The notes under the pieces: model-generated
Databases searched by the model: none
What the model was told of the DNA's origin: nothing
The model's input: only the letters and a program-made list of their open reading frames with translations
Translations under genes and position numbers: made by a program
Part shown: positions 9,147-18,624 of the stretch, piece after piece
Layout of the letters: each line of letters opens with the position of its first letter
Position numbering within the stretch: the first letter of the stretch is position 1
NCBI RefSeq assembly: GCF_000281045.1
Contig: NW_008246069.1
Coordinates: 169,419-208,238, forward strand
Length of the DNA stretch: 38,820 nt
From: Saprolegnia diclina VS20
Lineage: Eukaryota; Oomycota; Saprolegniomycetes; Saprolegniales; Saprolegniaceae
Direction: 5' to 3'

Positions 9147-10582
9147 CTACGGCTGTCCCTCGGAGGCGGCGAGAAAGCTCAAGTCGGTCACATCTCCCGG
9201 CGTCAGTTCCCACACCTCGGCGAGGTGCGCCTCGTTCCAGAACTTTGTCAAGTGGCGCTGGCCCGAGTCGCAGAGCATGGTGACCACGACGTGGCCAGGT
9301 CCGAGCTTCTGGGCTGCCCGCACGGCCGCCACGCAGTTCATGGCACTCGAGCTGCCGACAAAAATGCCTTCTTCCAGGAGCAGGTAGCGGGACATGTCAA
9401 TGGCTTCTTGGTCGGTGACGCGGTACGCGTCATCGATGCGGGCCTTGGCGAAGTTGGCCGTGAGGCGGTCGATGCCAATGCCTTCGGCGATCGTGTCGTA
9501 GCTACTCCAGGAAGGTGAGACATCGTGGCAGAGCCGCTTGAAAGGTACCGATGGCGCTTGACCGTGCGCTCCGACTGCTGCGGCGCGTAGCAGACGTTGT
9601 GGCGGACCTAGTAATAGCGCATACAGAGGGGCCCGTCGATATTAGTAGACAGCACCTTGTTGTAGAGGCTCGAGCCCGGCGGGTCGGCCAAAATGACTTG
9701 GACGGCTGGGTTCTTCTCCTTGAGGTAGAGCGAGACGCCGGCGATCGTACCGCCCGTGCCTAATAAGCAGCAAGGTAGGAGAGGCAGAGCAAGAGAAGCA
9801 CGCACCTGCCGACATGACGTACGCGTCGACCTGCCCGTCGGTTTGCTCCCAGATCTCGCGGCCCGTCGTGTAGTAGTGGACGTCGCAGTTGGCAAGATTT
9901 TCAAACTGGTCGGCGAAATACCCGCCTCCAGATTCGCGTGAAAATGCGCACGGCTATATGCAGCGTACCTGGGATCTCGCTGGCGCGGCGCCGGGCTTGG
10001 TTGACGTAGTGCTTGGCGTTGACGATCGAGGCCGGCTTGACAAACTCGACGGCCGCACCAAACTGCGTGAGCAGATCGCTCTTCTCCTTAGCTTGGTCGT
10101 CCGGCATCACGATGAGGCACTTGTAGCCCTTGGCTGCATGCACATCGTGATGACCAAGCGTTGTGTGCGCATGGTACCTCGGGCGATCAGGGCCAAGCTG
10201 ATGCCAGTGCTGCCCGACGTGCCTTCCACGATGGTGCCGCCCGGCGATAAGAGGCCTCGGGCTTCGGCATCTTCGACAATGCCCTTGGCAACACGGTCCT
10301 TGGAGCTGCCGCCAGGATTGAGAAACTCCGCTTTAGCCTACGCACATACTGAGTGGCACGAGGTACAAGCATGCTAAAGTGTACAAGGATCGTGCAGCCC
10401 GTGGCGGCCGAGAGGCTCTTGAGCTTGACCAGAGGCGTGTTGCCAATGAGGCCCGAGTGGCCATCGCAGAGCTGGTCGGATCGGCGCTGCAGCTTGGCCT
10501 CCTTCTCACGCAGCGACCAGTGGGCCATGGCCGCGGCGACGAGCGCGACCGCCAGCAGGACGCCGGTCGTCGTCGACTCCAT
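9147..10582 (-). CDS. Membrane-anchored cysteine synthase-like PLP enzyme
   Basis: Seven exons (introns 9502-9548, 9608-9655, 9760-9805, 9926-9968, 10134-10177, 10338-10384) give 386 residues from the ATG at 10582. The fold-type II PLP signature is complete: [15 protein letters not shown], then [11 protein letters not shown] with the Schiff-base lysine, [10 protein letters not shown] as the asparagine-loop equivalent, and the phosphate loop [10 protein letters not shown]. The C-terminal half retains [16 protein letters not shown] and [13 protein letters not shown]. Such enzymes make cysteine from O-acetylserine or a related donor and sulfide. The N-terminus is a single hydrophobic segment ([17 protein letters not shown], residues 6-22), as in the fungal-type cysteine synthase 2 group that is anchored to mitochondrial or other membranes. 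CCAAT (10609-10613, minus strand) and an AT-rich TATA-like stretch precede the ATG. Confidence 0.9.
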
Positions 10583-10960
10583 CGGTTCAAGGTGCAAAAG
10601 CCCAAATGATTGGCCGTTGCAAATTATAAAAAGCCAGCGCTAAAGCTATCTTGGTTCATGTATGTAAGGACAATAAACTGTAAACGCGGCATCTGCCACG
10701 GATATCCAAACAAGATTCGGCATCTTTGTGGGCTCGCAGCAAAAGCTGACAGCAAAGAGCCCATCAATGCAAGCCCGACCTGTACTGTATTCTACCGAGG
10801 CTTGACGAACGCAGCCGGTTGCTTTGGCCCCACTCATTTGCCGCCGACCCATCCACCTCTCGAGGCTTCGCACGTCCGACCTGGGTGCGCCGCTTATTTT
10901 CGGCAATCGCGGCCATCATCTGCCGAAAATTGAGCGATCAGTCACCAAGATCGGACGAGC
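10583..10960. promoter_or_regulatory. Divergent promoter between cysteine synthase and transporter genes
   Basis: 378 bp separate two head-to-head ATGs. An inverted CCAAT box at 10609-10613 and a TTATAAAAA-like stretch just beyond it are placed for the minus-strand gene. No clear element was recognised for the plus-strand gene, and no exon was found. Confidence 0.4.
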
Positions 10961-12907
10961 ATGGTGTACCGCGACGACGAGACGCAAGCGCTGGTGCCCA
11001 AGGCGCGGAGCACGACGCCATGCCTCATGCTCCTCACGTGCTGCTCGTGCATCGGCGGCTTCCTCTTCGGCTACGATACGGTTGGCGCGATGGTCGACGC
11101 GGTCGACGCTCATGATGACGCGTAAATGTAGGGTGTCATCTCGGGCGCCCTCGTCTCGATGCAAGGCTCGGACGGTGGCTTCTCGCTCACCACGCTGCAG
11201 TCGGAGACTGTCGTCTCGGCGGCCATCGTGGGCGCGATCCTCGGCGCGGCCATGGGCAGCTACGGCAACGACCGCTTCGGGCGCAAGCCCATGATCTTGG
11301 CCTCGTCCACGCTCTTCACGCTGGGCGCCGCTGCCATGGGCCTTGCGTCGACACTCTCCATCTTGATCACTGGTCGCTTCGTCGTCGGCGTTGCCATTGG
11401 CGTCTCGTCCATGACAGGTACGACGCCCACCAACGCCTCACCATACTGGTTGGTCTTCGTAGTCCCCGTGTACATTGCCGAAGCGTCCCATCCAGGTACA
11501 CTCTACGCCATTATGGGCATAGCCCTATAATCTGCTAACGCTGTAGCTTCGCGGGGGACGCTCGTGTCGCTCAACACGCTCATGATCACCGGTGGTCAAT
11601 TCGCCGCCAGCGTCTTTGACGGCTTTCTCAGCACGACGCCGCAAGGCTGGCGCTACATGCTCGGCCTCGTCGTGGTTCCGTCCGTGCTGCAATTCATTGG
11701 CTTCCTCATGCTGCCAGGTAGACATCGTGGCCATCATTATCCTCCACACCACACATGCATACTGTAGAAAGCCCGCGCTGGCTCAATGACAAGGGGTTCC
11801 GCGTCGCGGCGCAGGACGCGCTTCTGCGGATTCGCGGCTCGGCCGACATTTACGACGAGTGGGAGCTCATGGTGGCCGAGGCCGACGCGTCCGATTTGCG
11901 CGAAAAGAACTTTGTGGCCGACCTCAAAGCACCGGCGGTGCTGCGCGCCTTGACGCTTGGCTGTGGACTCCAAGTACGTCGTTATGCTCTGTACTCTGCA
12001 AGAGACAAGACGGCTTTTGCGTAGATTCTGCAGCAGCTCTGCGGTATCAACACGGTCATGTACTACGGCGCGACCATTGTTCAAATGGCGGGCTTCAACG
12101 ACCCGTCGACCGCGATCTGGCTGGCGGCGCTCGTGGCCTTCAGCAACTTTGCCTTTACGATTGTTGGCATCTTCCTCGTGGACCGGTACGTGTCTAGCTG
12201 TCGCTGAATAAGGCGACGATGTGATTCTAGTGCGGGGCGCCGGCCGACGACGCTTTGGAGTCTAGCCGGTGTCGTGCTCGCGCTAACGGCTCTTGGCACG
12301 GCATTTCACCTCGCCGAGTCGGTGTCAATCCCTGTGCATGGCGTCGGCGCCTGCGCGTCGTTTGGCACATGCTTTGACTGCGTCGCGAACCCTGGCTGCG
12401 GCTACTGCGCGGCCACCAACACGTGTCTGCCGGGCTCGGACGTGACGCCGCTAGACGCGTTCCTTTGCGAGAATAAGCGCCTCAACTGGTCGTTCCACAC
12501 GTGCCCGACCAAGTCGAGCGTCTACAGCTGGCTCATTGTCGGCGCCATGTTTGCGTACCTTGCGTGTTTTGCGTCCGGCATGGGTGCGTTGCTGGTTTTG
12601 TATCAAGTTGATACAATTGAACGGTGGTGTAGGCTGCATGCCGTGGACGATCAACGCCGAGATTTACCCCACGAGCGTCCGTAGCGCCGCGATCGGCCTG
12701 GCGACCACGTCCAACTGGGTGGCCAACCTCGTGGTGTCGTACACATTCCTCTCGATCACCGAGGCCTTGTCGCCGGCCGGGGCGTTCTACCTCTACGCGG
12801 GCATTGCGGCCCTTGGGTTCATTTGGCTCTGCAAGGCGCTTCCTGAGACGAAAGGGCTTGCGCTCGAAGACATCCAGCGCATCTTTGAAGACGACAAGGC
12901 GCAGTGA
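10961..12907 (+). CDS. MFS sugar/proton-myo-inositol-type transporter with cysteine-rich loop
   Basis: Eight exons (introns 11081-11131, 11418-11462, 11496-11546, 11718-11767, 11974-12024, 12186-12230, 12584-12632), 534 residues. Sugar-porter motifs are in order: [16 protein letters not shown] in TM1, [10 protein letters not shown] in loop 2-3, [17 protein letters not shown] after TM6, [12 protein letters not shown] in TM7, [11 protein letters not shown] and the terminal [11 protein letters not shown]. Between TM9 and TM10 lies an extracellular insert with [19 protein letters not shown] and further cysteines. This is the plexin-like (PSI) loop known from animal and protist HMIT-type H+/myo-inositol symporters. 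It is therefore a plasma- or organelle-membrane H+ symporter for inositol or a hexose; the substrate cannot be told from sequence. Confidence 0.92.
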
Positions 12908-12954
12908 TGGCGCTGGTATAGAGAATTCTGCTTACGTGTTCGAGTTGAACAGCA

Positions 12955-14227
12955 TCAGTTTGCACTTTTGTCGTCCTGAGGATTAGGAAATACACGGTCC
13001 TTGAGCCACAGAAAGAACGCACAGGACGACGGCACAGAGCCTGCACAAATGTAAAAGTACTCGCCATGACTAGCCTTGGAGGGCTTGTTGACGGTGCGCA
13101 GGACGGCGCGCTTCTCGCACTGACAGAGCGGCGATTCCGTCATGTAGAGCGGCCGAAGCATGCGAAACGTCAAGTTGATGCGCGCGTCCTTGGCGTCATG
13201 ATGCCACTTGACTTGGTTTGGCCGAACCGGAGGCACCTCGTGCCGGTACAGCTCCTAGACTGCGTCGATACATTGAAATATTGATACTGCCTACTTGAAA
13301 CGGAGGCAGCATGATCAACAGCGAGTTGTGGGGCAGCGCGAGGTTGAACGTTTGGGCTGGATAGCTCTCGGTCGGGAGGCGCTTGATACGAAAGACACGC
13401 TCGGCGCCAAGGGTCAGCGACGCGATCGTCGGCCGCGGGCCGAGGTCCGTGAGGGCGTCCGAGTGCGCACCAACGCTCTGGTGATGGGACTTGTAGCAGT
13501 TGGCGAGCGCCACGTTGGCGGCCCAATCATGCGCCGCCTCGAGTGCGTGACGCGGCCGCGTCGACAGCACTGCGTTGACCGCTGCGTCCACGGACGCCTT
13601 GGCCGCCAAGAGGGCCAGCGAAAACGGTGACGACTCGACTTGGTCGCTGTACATGGTCGTGCCAGGCACGGTCGCGTCGAGCTTGTAGAGCCGCGAGACG
13701 TGGGGCGAGAGCACCTCTATTCGCACGTGGGTCAAGGCCTCGGACAACTTGGAGTTACCTCGCTCAAAGATGACCCATTTGATCGTGTGCCACGTGGCCG
13801 CGTCCGCAAGCATCTCGTGAAGCAGCGTGTTGGCTTGGTCGGGTGGCAAGAAGCTTGTCGTCAACGTGAGTGGCAAGCCCGCCGCGGCCAACGTCGCCGG
13901 CGTCAGCGTGATCGGGCGCTGCGCCTCCTTGGCGGGGTCCCACTGCTGTAGCTGCGCGATCGGCACCGTCGACGTTGATGGCGGCGCCGTGTTCTTGAGG
14001 CGAATGTCGGGCGGTGGTGCCCCAAAGAGCTCGCGGATGTCGACTGTCCGCTTGCGCTTCTTGACGCTATTGGGCTGGCGCGAGAGGAGGCGGTCGATGG
14101 CGCCATCAAGGCTCTTGGCCTTGACGAGCGCGTCGCCGACGATGCACGCATCTTCTGTCGGGAACATCTCGAGGAGCTGGGCGAGGTGCGAGCCAAAGGC
14201 CGCGTCGTCGTCGGTGTTGTGGCGCAT
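12955..14227 (-). CDS. AlkB-family 2OG-Fe(II) dioxygenase with CUE-like and GRF zinc-finger domains
   Basis: Two exons (intron 13255-13294, 40 nt), 410 residues from the ATG at 14227; the frame is open a little further but only to a GTG. Residues 11-50 resemble a CUE ubiquitin-binding helix bundle (LLEMFP start, SLDGAIDRLL end). Residues about 105-345 are the AlkB core. They carry NCYKSHHQSVGAHSD with iron ligands His255 and Asp257, SLTLGAERVFRIK, then the distal ligand His316 (ELYRHEVPP) and the 2-oxoglutarate-binding RINLTFR. Residues 355-394 form a GRF zinc finger (CQC, His374, YFYICAG, Cys389 with FFLW), which binds single-stranded DNA in other repair enzymes. It probably reverses alkyl lesions in DNA like ALKBH2/3. 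It is head-to-head with an MGMT-like gene. Confidence 0.9.
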
Positions 14228-14418
14228 GTTGGATTTTGCGGCCACGTAACTGTCACATTATATAAATACGTTTGTTTTGTGTATCTAGGCATTTGTATCA
14301 AGCATAAAATATGCCAATAAATGCGACTTGGCGCCAACGGCGGCGTGACCCAATTCGCGCGAAATTGCACTTTCTTGCCGAAGCCATCCCAATTCCGACA
14401 TTCCGATATTCGTCTGCG
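14228..14418. promoter_or_regulatory. Bidirectional promoter of two DNA-alkylation reversal genes, with E2F-like palindromes
   Basis: 191 bp separate the two ATGs. It holds two perfect 10-bp palindromes: TTGGCGCCAA at 14328-14337 and TTCGCGCGAA at 14354-14363. The second reads TTTCGCGC on the minus strand, an exact fit to the E2F consensus TTTSSCGC. Two CCAAT boxes lie at 14314-14318 and 14350-14354, and an AT-rich TATATAAAT stretch near 14260 suits the AlkB side. Function is inferred from motif identity only. Confidence 0.5.
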
Positions 14419-15067
14419 ATGGCGCCCAAGGCCGTCGGTAGCAACAAGGTGCTCTGGCGCGGCAAGTCGGTGACCCTCCACGGTACGTGGCAACCGCGGC
14501 AGCTCGGGCGGCTCACGAACGACGATGGGATATCGCGTAGACATTCGCGTGTACAAGCTCATTAGCCGCGTACGTGGCTGTCTTTGGCGTGCATAATGAC
14601 CTAAGGCGCTGGATAGATTCCTGCAGGCAAGGTCGCCACGTACGGCAGTGTCGCCAAGGCGATCATGTCGGGCCCACGCGGCGTCGGCCAGGCGTTACGG
14701 GTACCGATGCATCTATGGCTTCTCAGAACCGCATGCTGCGTATTAGCGCAACCCGTTTGCACCCGACGTGCCGTGCCACCGCGTAGTGAATGCGACGCGG
14801 TGCTTGCATGGCTTTCGCGGGTCGCTGGACCCGACGTGCCACGACCTACAGGACAAGCACGCGTTGCTCGTGGGCGAAGGCGTCTTGATCGCCGACCACA
14901 AGGTACTGCAATTCCGAGAGAGAGAGAAGATAGCGAATTAGCTTGTGCATTAGGTCGACGTTGGCTGCATGTATACCTTCACGCCCGAAGACGTTGCGTC
15001 GCTCCAGGACGACGCAGAGCCATCGACTCGTGTCACTATCAACTTCATTAACTGCAAAAAGCTTTAG
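14419..15067 (+). CDS. Methylguanine-DNA methyltransferase (MGMT/Ogt)-like protein, DNA-binding domain only
   Basis: Five exons (introns 14483-14540, 14570-14616, 14701-14746, 14903-14953) give 148 residues. The helix-turn-helix domain of O6-alkylguanine-DNA alkyltransferases is clear: VYKLISRIPAGKVATYGSVA, GPRGVGQAL with the arginine-finger region altered, NPFAPDVPCHRVV with acceptor Cys69, and LHGFRGS. The acceptor is cysteine, not the tryptophan of the non-catalytic Atl proteins, so it may repair O6-alkylguanine by suicidal transfer. The usual N-terminal RNase H-like domain is missing; only about 25 residues precede the domain. The C-terminal 45 residues (VGCMYTFTPEDV onward) are unassigned. 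It shares a promoter with the AlkB gene and ends 6 bp from the YVH1 stop. Confidence 0.88.
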
Positions 15068-15073
15068 TAGCAA

Positions 15074-16246
15074 CTAGACGTTTCGGAGGTCGACGCGACT
15101 GCGGGCAAGCTGGAACGCTGGCTGCTGGAACGTCCCGAGACTGCATCTACACGTGGCAGCGTGAGCGCGGTATGTGCTACGGAACCCGACTTGAGCCCAA
15201 ACCAATGAAAGACACCGAGCTTGGTCTTGCACCGCGGACACGTGATCTTGCCTTGTTCGCCCTGCACGTCGTCAGCGAAATGTCGTGCCAAATGACATGT
15301 CTACCTGGGTCTCGAGGTGCATCCACGGCATTGGCTCCACGTACAGGCCGTCGCACAGAGTTGCGGCTATCAAAGAGGCTCTTTAGCTGTATACATGGCG
15401 GAAGGGCCCATACCGTTGGCACTGCTATGGGTATGCTCCACCTAGACATGAACCATATCTTGCCATAAGCGCATCCGACCTCAGCACGTACCGCATTGAG
15501 CGTCGTGCAGAGCAGCTGATTGCATTTTTTGCAACAGCACTTGGCGCCACCGCTGGCCGCGAGCTCCAACGGCGAGAGCACCACTGCGTACGTGTTGCGC
15601 TTGTGCTCGTGGGCGCACATGGTGCGGTACTACGACAAGCGCTCTGTGTTGGACATGGGACTTTGAGAAAGATGAAGACCGTCGCGTGGGCGACCGAGTG
15701 GCCCGTGAGCGAGCACTCCATTCCATCAAAGAGCTCGAGCTGCCGGAGAAAGCCTGCATTGATGTAGATGCATGGGCGCGCCGCTTGCACAATCGCGTAC
15801 GCAGCGGGAAGGCGCAAATTGTCGAGCTGCATGAGAAAGGCGACGCAGATCGCTGCGCTGCGCGACTGGCCGTACGCGCAGTGGACGAGCACATTGCTGC
15901 CGGCCGCTAGCCGCGCGTGCAAGAAGGCGTAGCACGCAGGCAGATGCGGTAGCAAGAAGGCGTCTTCCATGTCGACGATCGCAATGCAGAGCACATCGTC
16001 GAGCGGCGAGAGGTTGCCCGTGCCAAGCGCGATGATGGCCGATATCCCTTGCGCGGCCGGGGTAGCCGCTGCGTCCGCATGGCCCACAAAGAGCTGTCCG
16101 GGCAGCGAGCAGGGCACGACGGCGAGGTCGGCGCAGGCAGAGACAGGCGGGTGGCACCGCTGGCCGGCTTCGATCTTGCGCCACATGCCGTGATCGAATG
16201 GGCCGGGATACCGTACGACAACTCCCTCATACTGTATCGTTTGCAT
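15074..16246 (-). CDS. YVH1/DUSP12-type dual-specificity phosphatase with zinc-binding C-terminus
   Basis: Six exons (introns 15147-15190, 15262-15304, 15367-15413, 15442-15491, 15630-15679), 312 residues. The N-terminal half is a DSP domain: PGQLFVGHADAA, the loop with Asp92/Asp95, and the active site HCAYGQSRSAA (Cys123). The C-terminal half is the YVH1 zinc module: CCCKKCNQLLC, CDGLYVEPMPWM, CPRCKTKLGVFHWFGLKC and a terminal QPAFQLARSRVDL. YVH1 releases Mrt4 during 60S ribosome maturation, a job of the zinc domain. One small exon is only 28 nt, but it restores VEHTHSSAN and exact phase. The start is the first ATG (16246); the frame is open upstream without an ATG, so a missed 5' exon is possible. 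Confidence 0.9.
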
Positions 16247-17211
16247 TGCAGTGAGAGAGTTGCCCTTCAAGAACCCACCGGCGGGTGGAAAGACGGCCAC
16301 TTGAACGATGGCGACGCATGAATTATCCTCCTACGCCAGTTAGTGGCGTCGACGCTTTGCTGGTAATCTTATAGCAATATATCGAGAGCTCGAATGCGAT
16401 CGACTATCTCAACGCATATCGCAATGATCGAGGCAAAGTGGTCAGCGGCGGCGAAAATTGGTTGGTTCCCGATTCACGCGGGATTTCTCGATTCTCCGAC
16501 AACGTCTCAGCCCTGCAGTAGGTCGCCGTCCTTCTCGCACTGTTAAAATGGGTACCTCAGCCTTCGTAGGCAGACACGTCGACAGGAGCCTCCTCTGTAA
16601 GGCGCAACGCTCGCGTTCGAGCAGAAACAGCAAGCTGCAGTAGTAGTAAGGCCGTAAAATGTCCTTGGTATTAGAGTACGCGTCGAGCACCTGCGACATG
16701 CAGCGCCACCAAGAAGCCGACGCCATGTCGGCGGGTCGTCGTCATCGCCGTCTACCTGACTCTGGCGTCAAGTACATGCGCTTCCGGCGTCTTCATCCTC
16801 GTGGTGCGCTGCTGACGTCGTTAATTAGTCGATGCGAGTAGGTCCTAGTCGCTCCTCCGTCTTTCTGTTTGCTCTTTGACCTTCAAAAAGTATCTTTGGT
16901 CCTTCGCGTGCACACAATTGGCAGCTCTCGCGTCGTCTCGTTACTCACGGTCAATTCCTTGATTTAGATGCATGCTCATTGTTTATAGGGAATTGTCACT
17001 GCGAACGTGTAGTGGATCGACGGTCGCGATGCGTTAATTGCCCGAATGCCATTAAAAAAAGATGGTATTTAGATGATGTGTTTGTATGCTGAGACAGGAA
17101 AGCCTATTTAATTGGATTTTGCCCACCGCGTTCGACAACGAGTTGCCCATTTCCGCAGTCCAGCCCATCGCCGACGTCCAGCGCCGTGCATAGAGACGCC
17201 GTCTGCCCGAG
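16247..17211. other. Intergenic region; at most a weak gene remnant
   Basis: 965 bp between the YVH1 and disordered/TM genes. On the minus strand between about 16440 and 16830 there are splice-like signals: CTAATTAAC...CAG near 16830, GT near 16752, and a TCTAATACC...TGCAG pair near 16620-16680. An ATG lies at 16725. The exons they would join do not keep a long frame and match no family, so no gene is called. The rest shows nothing recognisable. Confidence 0.35.
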
Positions 17212-18588
17212 ATGGACGACGAGAGGAGACGAGACGACGTGCCAGACGACCGTGGCGCCCGCGCACCTGACGGTCATGGCGCCCGCGTACCCGACGGCAA
17301 TGGCACCCGCGTACCGGGAGAGCCGGCGCCGCAGTCGTCGCCGGCGGCTGACGACCATTACCGCATCCGCATCTCGTCGATCGAAGGCTCGTCCGATAGC
17401 TCGCTCGGGTCTCGTCGATCGTTGCCGCGCATCTCGGCCAACTCGGACAAGTCGTCGCTCTGTGGCTCGTTCATCAAGCCGACGACGCCTCTGTCGCCGG
17501 ACGAGGCCCAGCTCTGGAGCCTCCACGACGACGAGCACGACTTGCCCATGATGGAGCTGACCCGACCCCGGTCGCCGTCGCCACCACCACCGCCAGTGCC
17601 ACGCCGCCACACGGACGCGCGACCGCCCACCGGTATGGCCGCGTCCGCGCATCCGACAGGCACCATGTCGGCGGCGCGGCTCTTTATGATGCCCCGGCGG
17701 TCCGAGCCGCAGTTGCCGCTGCACATGAACCCGCCTCGACTGCGCGCTGCGACCACGACAGCGTACCGGTCGCTGCCGCCGCACCTCGAGGAGCCGCGGC
17801 TGCGGCTCGCGCCGCTCAAGCGCACAAGCGGTCTCAAGCCGCCGACAGCGCTCGACGACGACGACGACGTGCCGCCCGAGCTCGTCGAGCACATGTTTGC
17901 CATCACACCGCCGTCGACACCGGCACAAGACGACGACGACGTCGACGACTTTCGACGTACGATCTCGCCGATCGCGGTCATTGAACCCGCGGCGTCGCGC
18001 CAGCTCACACTGCTCGAGAGCCTCATGTCGCTCGCGCATCGGCTCGGCGTCTTCATCTTTATCGATATGGTATTCCACCATCTTTTGTTATCGAGGTTGT
18101 CTTATTGTCTACTGGCGTGTAGACCGTCAAGCTCATCATGTTCCTCGTCTTCATGTCGTACGAAGATCCGCTGCGCATGATCATCTCGATCTTTGGCTAC
18201 TCGATCGTCTTCAACTTTAGCCCGAAACAATATTTTGTCGTACGTCGCATGTATCAATCTATCAAGTGCCACACAACTTGGTAGTTTGCGACGCTGTGCA
18301 CGATCGACAGCCTCCTCATCGTGTACCTCTGGAACAACAACCCGGAGAAGGACGCGTACCGTAAAGTCCTCAGCGGTCTCGACATCGCCGTCATCGTACA
18401 ACCTCTCCCCTTGAAGTCTCCTCCGTTTCACGCACGACATCGCGCTAGATGATCGAACTCATGTTCACCATGCGCCTCTTGGCCATCACCCACCGCCTCA
18501 GCGAAGAGGGTACGTCGGCATGAACCTCTCAAAGCATGTGGCTCATGACAGAGATGGCGTAGAACTTCAGCAGCTCCATGAACGATGA
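17212..18588 (+). CDS. Membrane protein with long disordered N-terminus, unknown function
   Basis: Five exons (introns 18070-18122, 18240-18284, 18396-18448, 18510-18562), 390 residues. The first 265 residues are rich in Pro, Ser, Arg and Asp. They have a short repeat near the start (GARAPDGHGARVPDGNG), a proline patch (SPSPPPPPVPRR), serine-rich segments likely to be phosphorylated, and an acidic run (DDDDDV). From about residue 275 come four closely spaced hydrophobic segments: LGVFIFIDMTVKLIMFLVF, MIISIFGYSIVFNF, TLCTIDSLLIVYLW and IAVIMIELMFTMRLLAI. The last exon adds only nine residues. No family is recognised. The layout, a cytosolic disordered tail plus a compact four-helix membrane domain, could be a scaffold or channel-like protein; this is inference only. 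Confidence 0.75.
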
Positions 18589-18624
18589 GAGAGCTTATTA
18601 TTTATCTATACCCCTCATCCCACG

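Noticed and set aside
17104-18081. 325-codon minus-strand arginine-rich frame
   Set aside because: Mirror of the disordered N-terminus of the plus-strand membrane protein; biased composition and no motifs.
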